Below are positions 8,161-16,638 of a DNA stretch of 45,389 nt, one piece after another. Every line of letters begins with the position of its first letter. Positions within the stretch are counted from its first letter, which is position 1. A program made the translations under genes and the position numbers. The DNA lies in NCBI GenBank assembly GCA_031553915.1, contig JAVBKT010000011.1:1-45389 (forward strand), written 5' to 3'. The notes below the pieces were generated by a model. It saw only the letters and a list, made by a program, of their open reading frames with translations. It did no database searches and was not told the origin of the DNA. The stretch comes from HGM13862 sp031553915. Its GTDB lineage: Bacteria > Bacillota > Dehalobacteriia > UBA4068.

Positions 8161-10318
8161 TATCGCTCCCCCATTCCGGCAAAGCAGCTTTCGCATCCGG
8201 CAAAACTGCGGCCTGATCCTGGTACTTGATTCTCTGATGATTCATACCAGAGAGAACCATGAGGAAGCTTTGATTAATCGTATCCAAATCCTTAAAGGTG
8301 AGGGGGCTTTCGGACAGCTGCCCTGTTTGCAAGCGGGCATTGATAACCTCTTTAACTTTAGCCTCCACCTGCTCATTGGCAGCCAAATCCAAAGCCTGCA
8401 CCGCAGCCTGGACGCTATCCGCCAACATCACTACCGCCGCTTCCTTGGTTTGCGGTTTTTTGCCTTTGTAGCGGTAATCAGATTTTTTGACTTCATCGCT
8501 GTCTACAGCCAATTCTTTAGCTTTGTTATAGAAAAGGCTCAGCAAACCATTGCCATGATGCTGCTCGACAATATCGATAATTTCCTGCGGGAAACGCTCT
8601 TCCCTCAGCATCTTTGCTCCGTCTGTGGTATGAGAAGTAATAATCATCGCCGACAGCCCCGGCTGCAGTTTATCATGGGGGTTTTCCCCTGGGCGCTGGT
8701 TTTCAATATAAAAATGCGGCCGTTTCAGTTTGCCGATATCATGATAATACGATGATACCCTGACCAGCAGAGCGTCAGCGCCAATGGCGTCCGCTGCTGC
8801 CTCAGCCAAATTACCCACCAGTATACTATGATTATAGGTTCCGGGAGCCTCCATCATCAAGCGCTTGAGCAGCGGGTGGTTGGAGTTGGACAATTCCAGT
8901 AAACGCAGCACGGTAGTGATACCAAAGCCGCTTTCCAGATAGGGCAGGATCCCCATCGCCAAAATTGCCGAAAGCAAACCATTGATCAAGCCGAAAAGCA
9001 TGCCAATGCCAATAGCCTGATACGGCTGTTGCCAGATGAACCCCCAGGCCCCGATAACAATTATATTCACCAGGGTGAGATAAATGCTGGCGCCGACAAA
9101 CTGGCTGCGCTGATTTAACCGGGAAGAGGTAATGATACCCATCAGCCCACCGGCCAGGGATACTAATACCACAGCCATATTGCCGTCCATAGCAATACCC
9201 ATAAAAAGCGAGAGCAGAATGGTGCAAACAATGGAGATAGACCTGTTGAGCAGGACAGCCAGCACCATAGAGGCTGCTGCCACCGGCAACAAATAGCCGA
9301 TCTGCATCGTAATTTCCGCATCCATATTAAAGCTGACCAGCGAAATTAATTTACAAATCAGCAAAATTACTACCATTACCACGCCCAGCAGCAAAAGCGT
9401 TGATTTTTTGGCAAAGATTTCTTTATGATAAAGCTTGATGTATAAATAAAGCAAGATAAAAGATATTGCAACCAGGATCAGCAGGCCAATATGCGGCGTT
9501 AACACCCTGCCCTCGCTTTGCAGCCGCAGATTTTGCAGCATTTCCACTTGTTCGGCAGAGACAACCTGCCCTTTACTGACCAGTTTCTCACCCTGCTGCA
9601 CTTGCACTTTAATTGGTGAGATATTGTTTCTCGCTTCCTCAATCAAAGCCGCTGTTGATGCTGCGTCATAAATTTTATTATAAGAGTAGGTTATCCCTTC
9701 GTTAATGTCTTTAATAAAGGTTTCCTGATCGCCGGAAATAGTCGAGGCGCCAATAGCGAGAGCAATGTCCTCTCTGGCATTTTCCACATCGCCGCGCAGC
9801 ACCCCTTCTTCAAAGATGCTCTCCACAATACGGATAAAAGCGTTTTCCAGCTGCTCCAGCTCTTCTGCTGGCAAAGCAATGATCTCATAAAGAAGGCTGC
9901 TGCTGTATTCACCGGGCAATGATTCCTGCAGCTTGGTCACTGTGATCTGCCCGGCGGCAGCTTGCGCCAGCAAATCAAAGTAGCTTCTTATCTCACTGGT
10001 GATATTACTTGCCACCGTGTCATCAATCAAATATTGCCGCTCTACCGTAAGCTCCGCTTCTGTACGCGCTTCTTCGGTTTTAATCTCGCTTAGGTATGAC
10101 ATGGTCGTGCCTTCATAAAAATAATCTTCTGTGGCTATTTCGCCCTCGGTAAGCGAAATCTGATCAGGCAATAAATTAATCATCAAAATCAACCATACCG
10201 CAATGGTCATCGCGGCAAAAAATAGTATTTGCCAGGACTTTTTCAAGGTGCTGACATAGTCTGTCTTTATTGATTTTGCTGATTTTTTATTGTTGGAAAT
10301 GCGTTCAATTTTAGCCAT
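8138..10318 (-). CDS. pgpH: PgpH-type 7TM-HD cyclic-di-AMP phosphodiesterase
   Basis: A 726-aa membrane protein. It has one N-terminal TM helix (about 35-52), an extracytoplasmic sensor region (about 55-275) of the 7TMR-HDED type, a multi-helix membrane domain (about 280-470) and a cytoplasmic HD domain. The HD catalytic pair is at residues 526-527 in YYHDIGKLKRPHF, followed by downstream histidines in SHTTDG and EQHHG. Members of this family (B. subtilis YqfF, Listeria PgpH) hydrolyse c-di-AMP to pApA; that activity is inferred here from architecture and context. The gene lies 12 bp after phoH and overlaps ybeY. Confidence 0.93.
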   Translation of the reverse strand: MAKIERISNNKKSAKSIKTDYVSTLKKSWQILFFAAMTIAVWLILMINLLPDQISLTEGEIATEDYFYEGTTMSYLSEIKTEEARTEAELTVERQYLIDDTVASNITSEIRSYFDLLAQAAAGQITVTKLQESLPGEYSSSLLYEIIALPAEELEQLENAFIRIVESIFEEGVLRGDVENAREDIALAIGASTISGDQETFIKDINEGITYSYNKIYDAASTAALIEEARNNISPIKVQVQQGEKLVSKGQVVSAEQVEMLQNLRLQSEGRVLTPHIGLLILVAISFILLYLYIKLYHKEIFAKKSTLLLLGVVMVVILLICKLISLVSFNMDAEITMQIGYLLPVAAASMVLAVLLNRSISIVCTILLSLFMGIAMDGNMAVVLVSLAGGLMGIITSSRLNQRSQFVGASIYLTLVNIIVIGAWGFIWQQPYQAIGIGMLFGLINGLLSAILAMGILPYLESGFGITTVLRLLELSNSNHPLLKRLMMEAPGTYNHSILVGNLAEAAADAIGADALLVRVSSYYHDIGKLKRPHFYIENQRPGENPHDKLQPGLSAMIITSHTTDGAKMLREERFPQEIIDIVEQHHGNGLLSLFYNKAKELAVDSDEVKKSDYRYKGKKPQTKEAAVVMLADSVQAAVQALDLAANEQVEAKVKEVINARLQTGQLSESPLTFKDLDTINQSFLMVLSGMNHQRIKYQDQAAVLPDAKAALPEWGSDNDESNPL

Positions 10319-10330
10319 AAAAAACTCCTA

Positions 10331-11284
10331 CTATACCCACTTTTTCTCGTAGGCTTCAATAATCTTCTGCACCAAAGGGTGACGCACAACATCAATCTTA
10401 GTTAAATAGCAAAAGGCCAGCCCGGGGATATCGCGCAACCGCCGCTCCGCCTCAATCAGGCCGGAGGTATGCCCGCTGGGCAAATCTATTTGCGTAATAT
10501 CGCCGGTGATAACAGCGCGGCTGCCCTGTCCGATACGGGTCAAAAACATCTTCATTTGCTGCGGCGTAGTATTCTGCGCTTCATCAAGAATAATATAAGC
10601 GTCATCCAACGTCCGTCCGCGCATATAAGCCAGAGGCACTACTTCAATAATATTGCGTTCCAGCAGTTTTTGTGCCTGGTCCATGCCCAGAGCCTCGTCT
10701 AAGGCATCGTAGACCGGGCGCAAATAGGGGTTAACCTTATCCTGCATATCACCGGGCAAGAACCCCAGCTTCTCCCCTGCTTCCACTGCGGGGCGGGCGA
10801 GAACCAGACGGTTGACCCGCCGTTTTTTCAGCTCGGTAACTGCTTTTAGCACAGCCAAAAAAGTTTTGCCTGTGCCAGCCGGGCCAATGCCAAAAACAAT
10901 ATCATGCTCTTCTATAGCCTGCAGATATTGCCATTGCCCAAAGCTTTTGGGCTTGATCGCTTTGCCGCGCGGCGTGGTAAAAATAGTATGCGTCAGCAAA
11001 GCGGCGATATCGGTATTTTCTTCCTTGATGGCTGATAAGGCGTAGTTAACTGTTAAGGGGGAGATGACGATGTCCGCCTCGCTCAAGGTCTGCAAATGGG
11101 CAAAAACCTTTTCCGCATTAGCGATAGCAGTGTCATCACCTTCAAGGATAAGCTCATTACCACGGGAGATGATCTGAATTTTTAAGCCCTTTTCCAAAAC
11201 AGACAAATAGCGGTCCTGATAACCTAACACAGCTGCGGCTTGTCCATTCTCTCCTAAAACAATTTTCTTTTGCGCCAAAGCCAT
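10331..11284 (-). CDS. phoH: PhoH-like ATPase
   Basis: A 317-aa P-loop ATPase with a KH-like N-terminal region. Walker A is GPAGTGKT at residues 134-141 and Walker B is YIILDEAQN. PhoH proteins are helicase-like ATPases often encoded beside ybeY and linked to RNA metabolism; the exact role is unsettled. The ATG used here directly abuts its GGAGGT ribosome binding site. A TTG two codons on (position 11278) would have a normal 7-nt spacing and may be the true start. It lies between yqfD and pgpH with short gaps, as in B. subtilis. Confidence 0.95.
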   Translation of the reverse strand: MALAQKKIVLGENGQAAAVLGYQDRYLSVLEKGLKIQIISRGNELILEGDDTAIANAEKVFAHLQTLSEADIVISPLTVNYALSAIKEENTDIAALLTHTIFTTPRGKAIKPKSFGQWQYLQAIEEHDIVFGIGPAGTGKTFLAVLKAVTELKKRRVNRLVLARPAVEAGEKLGFLPGDMQDKVNPYLRPVYDALDEALGMDQAQKLLERNIIEVVPLAYMRGRTLDDAYIILDEAQNTTPQQMKMFLTRIGQGSRAVITGDITQIDLPSGHTSGLIEAERRLRDIPGLAFCYLTKIDVVRHPLVQKIIEAYEKKWV

Positions 11285-11322
11285 ACCTCCAACTTAAATA
11301 TTATAGCATAAACAGCAAATGC

Positions 11323-12561
11323 TTAGTCTGCCTGCTCTATCGGCAACGGCAAGGTAATCTCCGGATCAGGCAGATAAATGCCGATTTCCGCCCGGCCTTC
11401 AATAACAGCATGAGCGCGGCAGAGGCTGTCGCCCAAATCAATATCTTCAATTCTGCTATCAACGACCGGCAGCAATTCTCCGCTGGCCTGCTCAAAAATC
11501 GCCATCAGAGCAATTGTGGCATTGTTTTCCGCGCGTTCTCTGGCAAGGGCTCTGGCCTCATCAGCAGTATAGCTGGTAGAAAAGGGCACAAGCTCGCCAA
11601 TTTCTCTTATTATTATTTCGACAGCGAGGTCGGCATTCCTCCAAAACCAACTGCTCTCTACCCATTCCGCTAGCTGATATTTCGCATAGGGGCTTTCCAT
11701 TTTTCCGGCCAGATAGAGCAAGGCGCCGCCATTAATTTTCAGGCCAATGCCCAGCACGCTTTGGCCGGAGGGCTGCAAACCTTGCTCTAGCAACGCGCAC
11801 TCGCCATAGCCCTCTGCCCAGACACGGGCCGTGACAATGCCGTCCGCCGCCATTGCTTCCTGCCCTTGCCAGCCATAGATAAGAATATCTCCCGCGCAAA
11901 CAGCATCCCCCTCTTGGACTGCTGCTGTGCCGCGGCGTACCAAAACATCTTCGATAATACCGTCGCAGGCTGCGATAACATGCCCCGGTTCTTTGAGCGC
12001 ATCCTCCGGTGGCACATCCACTCTTTTGACTATTTCGATATTAAGATGCACTCCTCTTTCTTCTATCTGGGCAAAGACCAGCTCATTAAAGCCAAGCAAA
12101 ATATATTTTTCTACTGCGGAAATATCTTTACCCCAACGGCTTTTCCCCGGCTCAATGCCCATCTTGGCTGCCAGATCCAAAACAGTTTGCTGATCCTCGG
12201 CGGTGATTGGGTAGGGGCTGCTGACAGTGAGCGTAAAAATAAAAGAGCTGATAAAGAAAAAGAGCGCTATCGCGACAACTATCATCAGCGGCAAAATGGG
12301 CCTCTTCTTCAAGCTGGCCAAGATAAAAGGCAGCCCCAGCCGGCGGCGGATGCGAAAAGAGCAGCGGGAACGCCGGGCAATATCGCGCAGCGCGCTGATA
12401 TCCGCCAGTTTTACCCTGGCTTTAATATTATCCCCGTTATGCTCAATATTAGACAAATCAATCCCGGCTTGGAAGGCCAGGTTGAGAAAACGCTCGGTAA
12501 AACGTCCTTTGATCTCTATATCCACAGCCCCTTTGGTGAGCGCTGATAAATCAGTCTTCAT
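11323..12561 (-). CDS. yqfD: Sporulation protein YqfD
   Basis: A 412-aa protein with one TM helix at roughly residues 92-115 and a long extracytoplasmic part. It matches YqfD (spore_yqfD family), needed for efficient sporulation and made in the mother cell in B. subtilis; its mechanism is unknown. The start MKTDLS has AGGAGG 6 nt upstream. It overlaps the end of yqfC by 11 bp, so the pair is coupled. Its presence is strong evidence that the host forms endospores. Confidence 0.9.
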   Translation of the reverse strand: MKTDLSALTKGAVDIEIKGRFTERFLNLAFQAGIDLSNIEHNGDNIKARVKLADISALRDIARRSRCSFRIRRRLGLPFILASLKKRPILPLMIVVAIALFFFISSFIFTLTVSSPYPITAEDQQTVLDLAAKMGIEPGKSRWGKDISAVEKYILLGFNELVFAQIEERGVHLNIEIVKRVDVPPEDALKEPGHVIAACDGIIEDVLVRRGTAAVQEGDAVCAGDILIYGWQGQEAMAADGIVTARVWAEGYGECALLEQGLQPSGQSVLGIGLKINGGALLYLAGKMESPYAKYQLAEWVESSWFWRNADLAVEIIIREIGELVPFSTSYTADEARALARERAENNATIALMAIFEQASGELLPVVDSRIEDIDLGDSLCRAHAVIEGRAEIGIYLPDPEITLPLPIEQAD

Positions 12562-12832
12562 CTGATTCCTCCTCAAATATCAGCTGTTTAATGCGGCCGT
12601 CAATGCTGATTTGTTCATCATTCAGCTCTGAGAGATTAAAGTTGCTGCCGATCAGTTTCAGACGGCAGTTATGCAGCCGCAGAATAATTTGTTCTTGCCC
12701 ATAGTTGATGATACCGCGATGATTAACCACTTGTATCTTTTCTTGCCCCAGCAAGGATATGCGCGCTCCGCCGCTGATAATATCAGGAGGCAGCTCCAAG
12801 CCTGCGGCTGCCATATCAAGTATTTTGCTCAT
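12551..12832 (-). CDS. yqfC: Sporulation protein YqfC (YabP/YqfC family)
   Basis: A 93-aa soluble protein whose beta-rich sequence (GQEKIQVVNHRGIINY, LRLHNCRLKLIG) fits the YabP/YqfC family of mother-cell sporulation proteins. I chose MSKILDM because AGGAGG lies 8 nt upstream; an ATG 18 bp earlier is part of that site. The ribosome binding site sits in the 3' arm of a stable hairpin (12844-12864). It overlaps yqfD by 11 bp. Confidence 0.87.
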   Translation of the reverse strand: MSKILDMAAAGLELPPDIISGGARISLLGQEKIQVVNHRGIINYGQEQIILRLHNCRLKLIGSNFNLSELNDEQISIDGRIKQLIFEEESDED

Positions 12833-12843
12833 AAAAAATCCCT

Positions 12844-12864
12844 CCTCCATAAATCTTATGAAGG
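12844..12864 (-). promoter_or_regulatory. Hairpin that masks the yqfC ribosome binding site
   Basis: In minus-strand RNA, CCUUCAUAA (plus 12856-12864) pairs with UUAUGGAGG (12844-12852) across a 3-nt loop, with one G-U pair. The stem can continue beyond one mismatch with CCC/GGG. The GGAGG of yqfC is inside the stem, so translation could be limited unless the stem is opened. Confidence 0.5.
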
Positions 12865-12916
12865 GGGGAGCTTTTTATGAGCAAAGAATAACTATCAGCT
12901 TAACCATTAGGAATGG

Positions 12917-13288
12917 CTAAACTATTGCCACCGCCTCAATCTCAATGCCAATATCTTTTGGCAGGCGGGCAGCCTCAATACAGCTGCGCGCGGGATACGG
13001 CTCACTGAAGAAACCGGCATAAACCTCATTGATGGCGGCAAATTGATTCATATCCTTGATATAGCAGGTAACCTTCACCACCTGGTCAAGGGATGCCCCG
13101 GCTGCCTCCAGCACTCCGGCCAAATTATTTAGGGCTTGTTTGGCCTGCTCTTTGATATCCGCGCTAAAATTGCCCTCTTTGTCCAGAGGAATAACACCGC
13201 TGGTAAAGATCATATTGCCTGTTTTAATCGCCTGCGAATAAGGGCCTATCGCTGCGGGAGCTAAATCCGTACTAATTTTTTCTTTCAT
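12917..13288 (-). CDS. ridA: RidA family enamine/imine deaminase
   Basis: RidA hydrolyses reactive enamine and imine intermediates such as 2-aminoacrylate made by PLP enzymes. The 123-aa protein is the standard length and has the family sequences AIGPYSQAIKTGNMIFTSG and the catalytic-site segment YPARSCIEAARLP with its conserved Arg. The ATG follows GGAGG by 6 nt and overlaps the stop of the upstream gene as ATGA. Its insertion between floA and yqfC is not the B. subtilis arrangement. Confidence 0.95.
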   Translation of the reverse strand: MKEKISTDLAPAAIGPYSQAIKTGNMIFTSGVIPLDKEGNFSADIKEQAKQALNNLAGVLEAAGASLDQVVKVTCYIKDMNQFAAINEVYAGFFSEPYPARSCIEAARLPKDIGIEIEAVAIV

Positions 13289-13875
13289 CTAAAGCCTCCT
13301 TGATGCCTGCTCTTGGCTTTGCAAGGGCCAAGAATCTCCGCCATGACAATTCCGCGCCGCACATCTGCGCGGGACAAGCCTTTGTTCAAAGAGAGCAGTT
13401 CCATATCCTGATCTCCTCCGCCGATGACACTTGGCCCCGCCATGACAGCGCTCTGCTCTTCTATCGGCTGCTCAGACTGGTGCATTTTGTCCGGCTTAAC
13501 CAGCAAAACCTTTTCCGTGCTGGCAGAGAGAGGACGGGATAGCGTTTGTTCCTGCCCTGGTTGCCCTGGCGCAGGATCGACGGGCGCAGAGCTGTTTGGC
13601 CAGCTTTTGGCTGGCTGCACAGATTTTTGTTTTTGCTTCTGCTCTGCCCGATAAGGGTCAGCCGCTTGTTTGCTATAATAATCCCCGGCGGAATTCTGCC
13701 GGTTGGGATGGTATTGCCGCTCCTGCTGTCTCGCCTCATATTCAGCCTTACGTCGGCGCTGCTCTTCCACTGCCTTTTGTTGGGCAGATGAACTATTGCC
13801 GCCAGGCTTGGCCCGGCTGGCAATGCTAAAAACAATGCCTACGGCAATAACAATAATCCAAATAATCGCTTCCAG
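13285..13875 (-). CDS. Membrane-anchored protein of unknown function
   Basis: I do not recognise this gene. From a CTG start at 13875 (GGGGTG upstream, TTTT between) it encodes 196 aa. It has one N-terminal TM helix (EAIIWIIVIAVGIVFSIA), a Lys/Arg/Glu/Gln-rich segment (AVEEQRRRKAEYEARQQERQ), a long low-complexity region rich in Q, P and S, and a short C-terminal segment (SLNKGLSRADVRRGIVMAEILG). A GTG at 13770 would remove the TM helix. The stop overlaps ridA as ATGA, and the gene starts 35 bp after floA. It occupies the place of yqfB but shows no similarity that I can see. Confidence 0.6.
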   Translation of the reverse strand: MEAIIWIIVIAVGIVFSIASRAKPGGNSSSAQQKAVEEQRRRKAEYEARQQERQYHPNRQNSAGDYYSKQAADPYRAEQKQKQKSVQPAKSWPNSSAPVDPAPGQPGQEQTLSRPLSASTEKVLLVKPDKMHQSEQPIEEQSAVMAGPSVIGGGDQDMELLSLNKGLSRADVRRGIVMAEILGPCKAKSRHQGGFR

Positions 13876-13910
13876 AAAATCACCCCGCTTTCATCACAAT
13901 TAGTCACTGC

Positions 13911-14945
13911 CTATTTCTGGCCCGGCTTTTTATCCTGGGGCTTGATACTATTTTCCGTACCGGAAATGCTTTCCCGCATTTTGGTATCAGAGATAACATT
14001 CATCATATTGTAATAATCCATCACGCCTAATTTGCCGCTCCTCAGGGCCTCTGCCATCGCTCTGGGGACTTCCGCCTCCGCCTCGACCACATGGGCGCGC
14101 ATCTCTTGAACAGCAGCGACCATCTCCTGCTCTTTAGCCACAGCCATCGCTCGGCGTTCCTCTGCTTTTGCCTGGGCAATACGTTTATCCGCTTCCGCCT
14201 GGTCTGTTTGCAGCTGCGCGCCAATATTCCGGCCGACATCAACATCAGCAATATCAATAGAGAGAATCTCAAAGGCTGTGCCTGCGTCCAAGCCCTTGCC
14301 CAAAACTGTTTTAGAGATCAAATCCGGGTTTTCCAGCACCACCTTATGCGTTTCACTGCTGCCGACAGTGGTAACAATACCCTCTCCAACACGAGCAATA
14401 ATAGTAGCTTCTCCCGCGCCGCCGACCAGACGGTCGATATTGGTGCGGACAGTAACCTTGGCCTTGGCTTTCAGCTCAATACCATTGATAGCCATAGCCG
14501 AGATAACCGGCGTTTCGATAACCTTGGGGTTAACGCTCATCTGCACAGCCTCAAGCACATTACGCCCGGCCAAGTCAATGGCCGCCGCCCGCTCAAAGGT
14601 CAGCGGGATATTAGCGCGCTCAGCAGCAATCAGCGCGTCAACCACCCGGTCCACATTGCCGCCGGCCAAATAATGCCCCTCAAGATTGGCCACCGGTACA
14701 GCCAGGCCTGCTTTTTCCGCTTTGATCAGCGGGTTGACAATTTTGGCCGGGACAACGCGGCGCAGCCGCATACCGATCAGGTCAAAAATACCCACTTTGG
14801 CTCCTGCGGCCAAAGCGGAAATCCACAGCCCCACCGGCACAAAGCTGATAATGATAATAAACACAACCACAATAATAACGATGAGAATCACCGTAGATAG
14901 CCACGGGATGCCAAACATTGCTGCCAAATTCAAAAGTGGTAACAT
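13911..14945 (-). CDS. floA: Flotillin-like protein FloA
   Basis: FloA is a bacterial flotillin homologue that scaffolds membrane microdomains and influences membrane fluidity and signalling complexes. The 344-aa protein has an N-terminal membrane hairpin (about residues 14-50) and then the SPFH-like core with the highly conserved run GMRLRRVVPAKIVNPLIKAE. A long alanine/glutamate-rich helix follows (about 235-305). The ATG is preceded by GGAGGATAAGTT. nfeD lies just upstream, the usual flotillin partner. Confidence 0.96.
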   Translation of the reverse strand: MLPLLNLAAMFGIPWLSTVILIVIIVVVFIIIISFVPVGLWISALAAGAKVGIFDLIGMRLRRVVPAKIVNPLIKAEKAGLAVPVANLEGHYLAGGNVDRVVDALIAAERANIPLTFERAAAIDLAGRNVLEAVQMSVNPKVIETPVISAMAINGIELKAKAKVTVRTNIDRLVGGAGEATIIARVGEGIVTTVGSSETHKVVLENPDLISKTVLGKGLDAGTAFEILSIDIADVDVGRNIGAQLQTDQAEADKRIAQAKAEERRAMAVAKEQEMVAAVQEMRAHVVEAEAEVPRAMAEALRSGKLGVMDYYNMMNVISDTKMRESISGTENSIKPQDKKPGQK

Positions 14946-15002
14946 AACTTATCCTCCAAGATGATTTTTTTTATTTTTCTTTACTAATTTATTCTTGCTT
15001 AA

Positions 15003-15782
15003 TTATTCTTCCGTCTCTGAGGCTTCTATCTCTTTTACCACAACCCTCATACCTTCAATGAGGATAACCTCAACCGGGCGTCCTGGTTCAATGAAATCCC
15101 CCTGGGTCACGACGTCCAAGCGTACGCCATCAAAAATAGCCGTGCCAGCCGGCCGCAGAATAGTAGCGGCTACGCCTTTGGCATTAGCATATTTTTTCAA
15201 AGTCGGGTCTGCGGAAACATAGCCTTCGTCCTCAGACATTTTCTGTGACAGAATGAGTTTGCTCCACATTTTACGCGTTTTTTTATTTTTGAGTGTAAAC
15301 CAGATGATAGCGACGGCCACCACCAGAGCGATCAATACCGACCATACTGCCGTGGCTGGATTAGGTGAGGCAAAAATAAGGCTGAGCAGCAAAGCAATAA
15401 TGCCGGCAGCCCCGGCAACGCCAAACCCGGGGATGACAAAAGCCTCAAGAATAATCAAAACAATGCCTGCCAGCAAAAGGATAATGGCGCTGGCGCCCAT
15501 ACTCCCGGCCCAAATATTACCGATGAAATAGAGGATGAAGGCAATTACGCCAAAGATACCAAAAACGCCAAAGCTGCCCACGGTGGCAATTTCAATCACC
15601 ACACCGGCAATACCAACAATCAGCAGCACTGTTCTGACGATATCATTGGTTAAAAAAAGGAAGAGGCTGTCCCAGGCAGTCGGCTCTCCTGCAATGGTGA
15701 TGTTCGCGCCCAGCGTTGTCTCAGCGCAGAAAAGCAGCGTTAAAATAAAAAATGGCAACATCATAAATATTTTTTTCTTCAT
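15003..15782 (-). CDS. NfeD-like membrane protein
   Basis: A 259-aa protein with an N-terminal signal-like helix, several TM helices (between about 45 and 175) and a C-terminal OB-fold domain (about 190-255) ending in GRPVEVILIEGMRVVVKEIE. This is the short NfeD type without the serine protease domain. NfeD proteins are paired with flotillins and thought to organise them. MKKKIFM was chosen as start because it gives a signal peptide and follows AAGGATGG. Confidence 0.88.
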   Translation of the reverse strand: MKKKIFMMLPFFILTLLFCAETTLGANITIAGEPTAWDSLFLFLTNDIVRTVLLIVGIAGVVIEIATVGSFGVFGIFGVIAFILYFIGNIWAGSMGASAIILLLAGIVLIILEAFVIPGFGVAGAAGIIALLLSLIFASPNPATAVWSVLIALVVAVAIIWFTLKNKKTRKMWSKLILSQKMSEDEGYVSADPTLKKYANAKGVAATILRPAGTAIFDGVRLDVVTQGDFIEPGRPVEVILIEGMRVVVKEIEASETEE

Positions 15783-15924
15783 AAAATACCATCCTTCACT
15801 CATTATGCCAATATATAAAAATTTTATCATAAAAAGGCCAAAAATACAATTCGACAAAACTGCCGCCGGCAAATAAAAAGCACTGGAGCAGCGCTGATAA
15901 AATTTTAAATATTTGTTTGGCTAC

Positions 15925-15957
15925 GCAAAAAACCAGGAGCTGAATGCTCCTGGTTTA
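15925..15957 (-). terminator. rpsU terminator
   Basis: On the minus strand a perfect 10-bp stem (15946-15955 with 15931-15940, loop ATTCA) ends in a run of T. It lies 33 bp after the rpsU stop and separates rpsU from nfeD, though read-through is possible. Confidence 0.88.
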
Positions 15958-15989
15958 ATAGTCAATCTGGTTTAATCACAATAATGCGA

Positions 15990-16160
15990 TTATTTGCGCT
16001 TTCTGGCTGCTTCCGCTTTTTTCTTTCTTTTAACGCTGGGTTTTTCATAATGCTCATGCTTACGGATTTCCGCCATCACGCCTGATTTTTGGCAGGTGCG
16101 TTTAAAACGGCGCAAAGCGCTGTCTAAAGTCTCATTTTTTCCTACACGAACTTCACTCAC
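15990..16160 (-). CDS. rpsU: 30S ribosomal protein S21
   Basis: S21 is a small, basic protein of the 30S subunit that aids initiation. The 56-aa product starts at GTG (SEVRVGKNETLDSALRRFKR) with GGAGGGGGTGAT a few bases upstream, and ends in a very basic tail (KRKKKAEAARKRK). Longer in-frame starts would cover the ribosome binding site. It has a near-consensus promoter and its own terminator. The position upstream of yqeZ/floA-type genes is common in Firmicutes. Confidence 0.96.
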   Translation of the reverse strand: MSEVRVGKNETLDSALRRFKRTCQKSGVMAEIRKHEHYEKPSVKRKKKAEAARKRK

Positions 16161-16216
16161 TACTATCACCCCCTCCATGGAGTAGGTCAACTGCAATACT
16201 TTGCAGGCACCGGTCT

Positions 16217-16245
16217 ATTATAACTTATTTTTTTTTTATCGTCAA
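16217..16245 (-). promoter_or_regulatory. rpsU promoter
   Basis: On the minus strand the -35 TTGACG (16240-16245) and -10 TATAAT (16217-16222) have a 17-bp spacer that is almost pure A. It gives a leader of about 50 nt for rpsU. Confidence 0.85.
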
Positions 16246-16272
16246 TGAGAAATTTCACAAACTATTTTCAAC

Positions 16273-16638
16273 CTACTTGCCATCCACAAAAAGCCCCAAA
16301 GGCCGTCCGGCTAAAAGGTGATAGTGGATATGAAAGACTTCCTGCCCTGAATCACGGCCGCAGTTGCAGACCAGACGATAGCCCGCTTCGTCAAAACCAA
16401 GCTCCCGTGCCAGCTGACTGGCTACATAGCTGATTTTACCCATTACCCGTATATCCTCTTCGCTGATATCATTCAAAGAGCTAAGATGCTTCCGCGGGAT
16501 AATCAAAATGTGCTGCGGCGCGCGGGGACTAAGATCATTAAACGCCACCACATCGTCATCCTCCCACAGCAATGGCGACGGGATATCCCGGTCGGCAATA
16601 CGGCAAAAAATACATTGCTGACGAATATTGTCACTCAT
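16273..16638 (-). CDS. HIT family (HinT-like) nucleotide hydrolase
   Basis: A 121-aa histidine-triad protein, the size of HinT purine nucleoside phosphoramidases. It has the N-terminal CIFCRI motif with a CxxC zinc half-site and the triad HIHYH followed by LLAG near the C-terminus. The start overlaps the stop of the upstream carrier gene by 4 bp, so it is translated from the same mRNA. The physiological substrate is unknown. Confidence 0.94.
   Translation of the reverse strand: MSDNIRQQCIFCRIADRDIPSPLLWEDDDVVAFNDLSPRAPQHILIIPRKHLSSLNDISEEDIRVMGKISYVASQLARELGFDEAGYRLVCNCGRDSGQEVFHIHYHLLAGRPLGLFVDGK

Noticed and set aside
12865..12916. Sigma-E-like promoter before yqfC (ATA...CATAAAAA)
   Set aside because: The spacing between the two boxes is too short and the -10 match is partial.
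12899..12919. Recurring TAGCCATT at stop codons (ybeY, ridA, comF) and at 31287
   Set aside because: Four copies against one to two expected by chance, two of them in the same element. This is too weak to claim a repeat family.
14091..14900. 269-codon open frame antisense to floA
   Set aside because: It is fully contained in a certain gene, with no ribosome binding site and no domain pattern.
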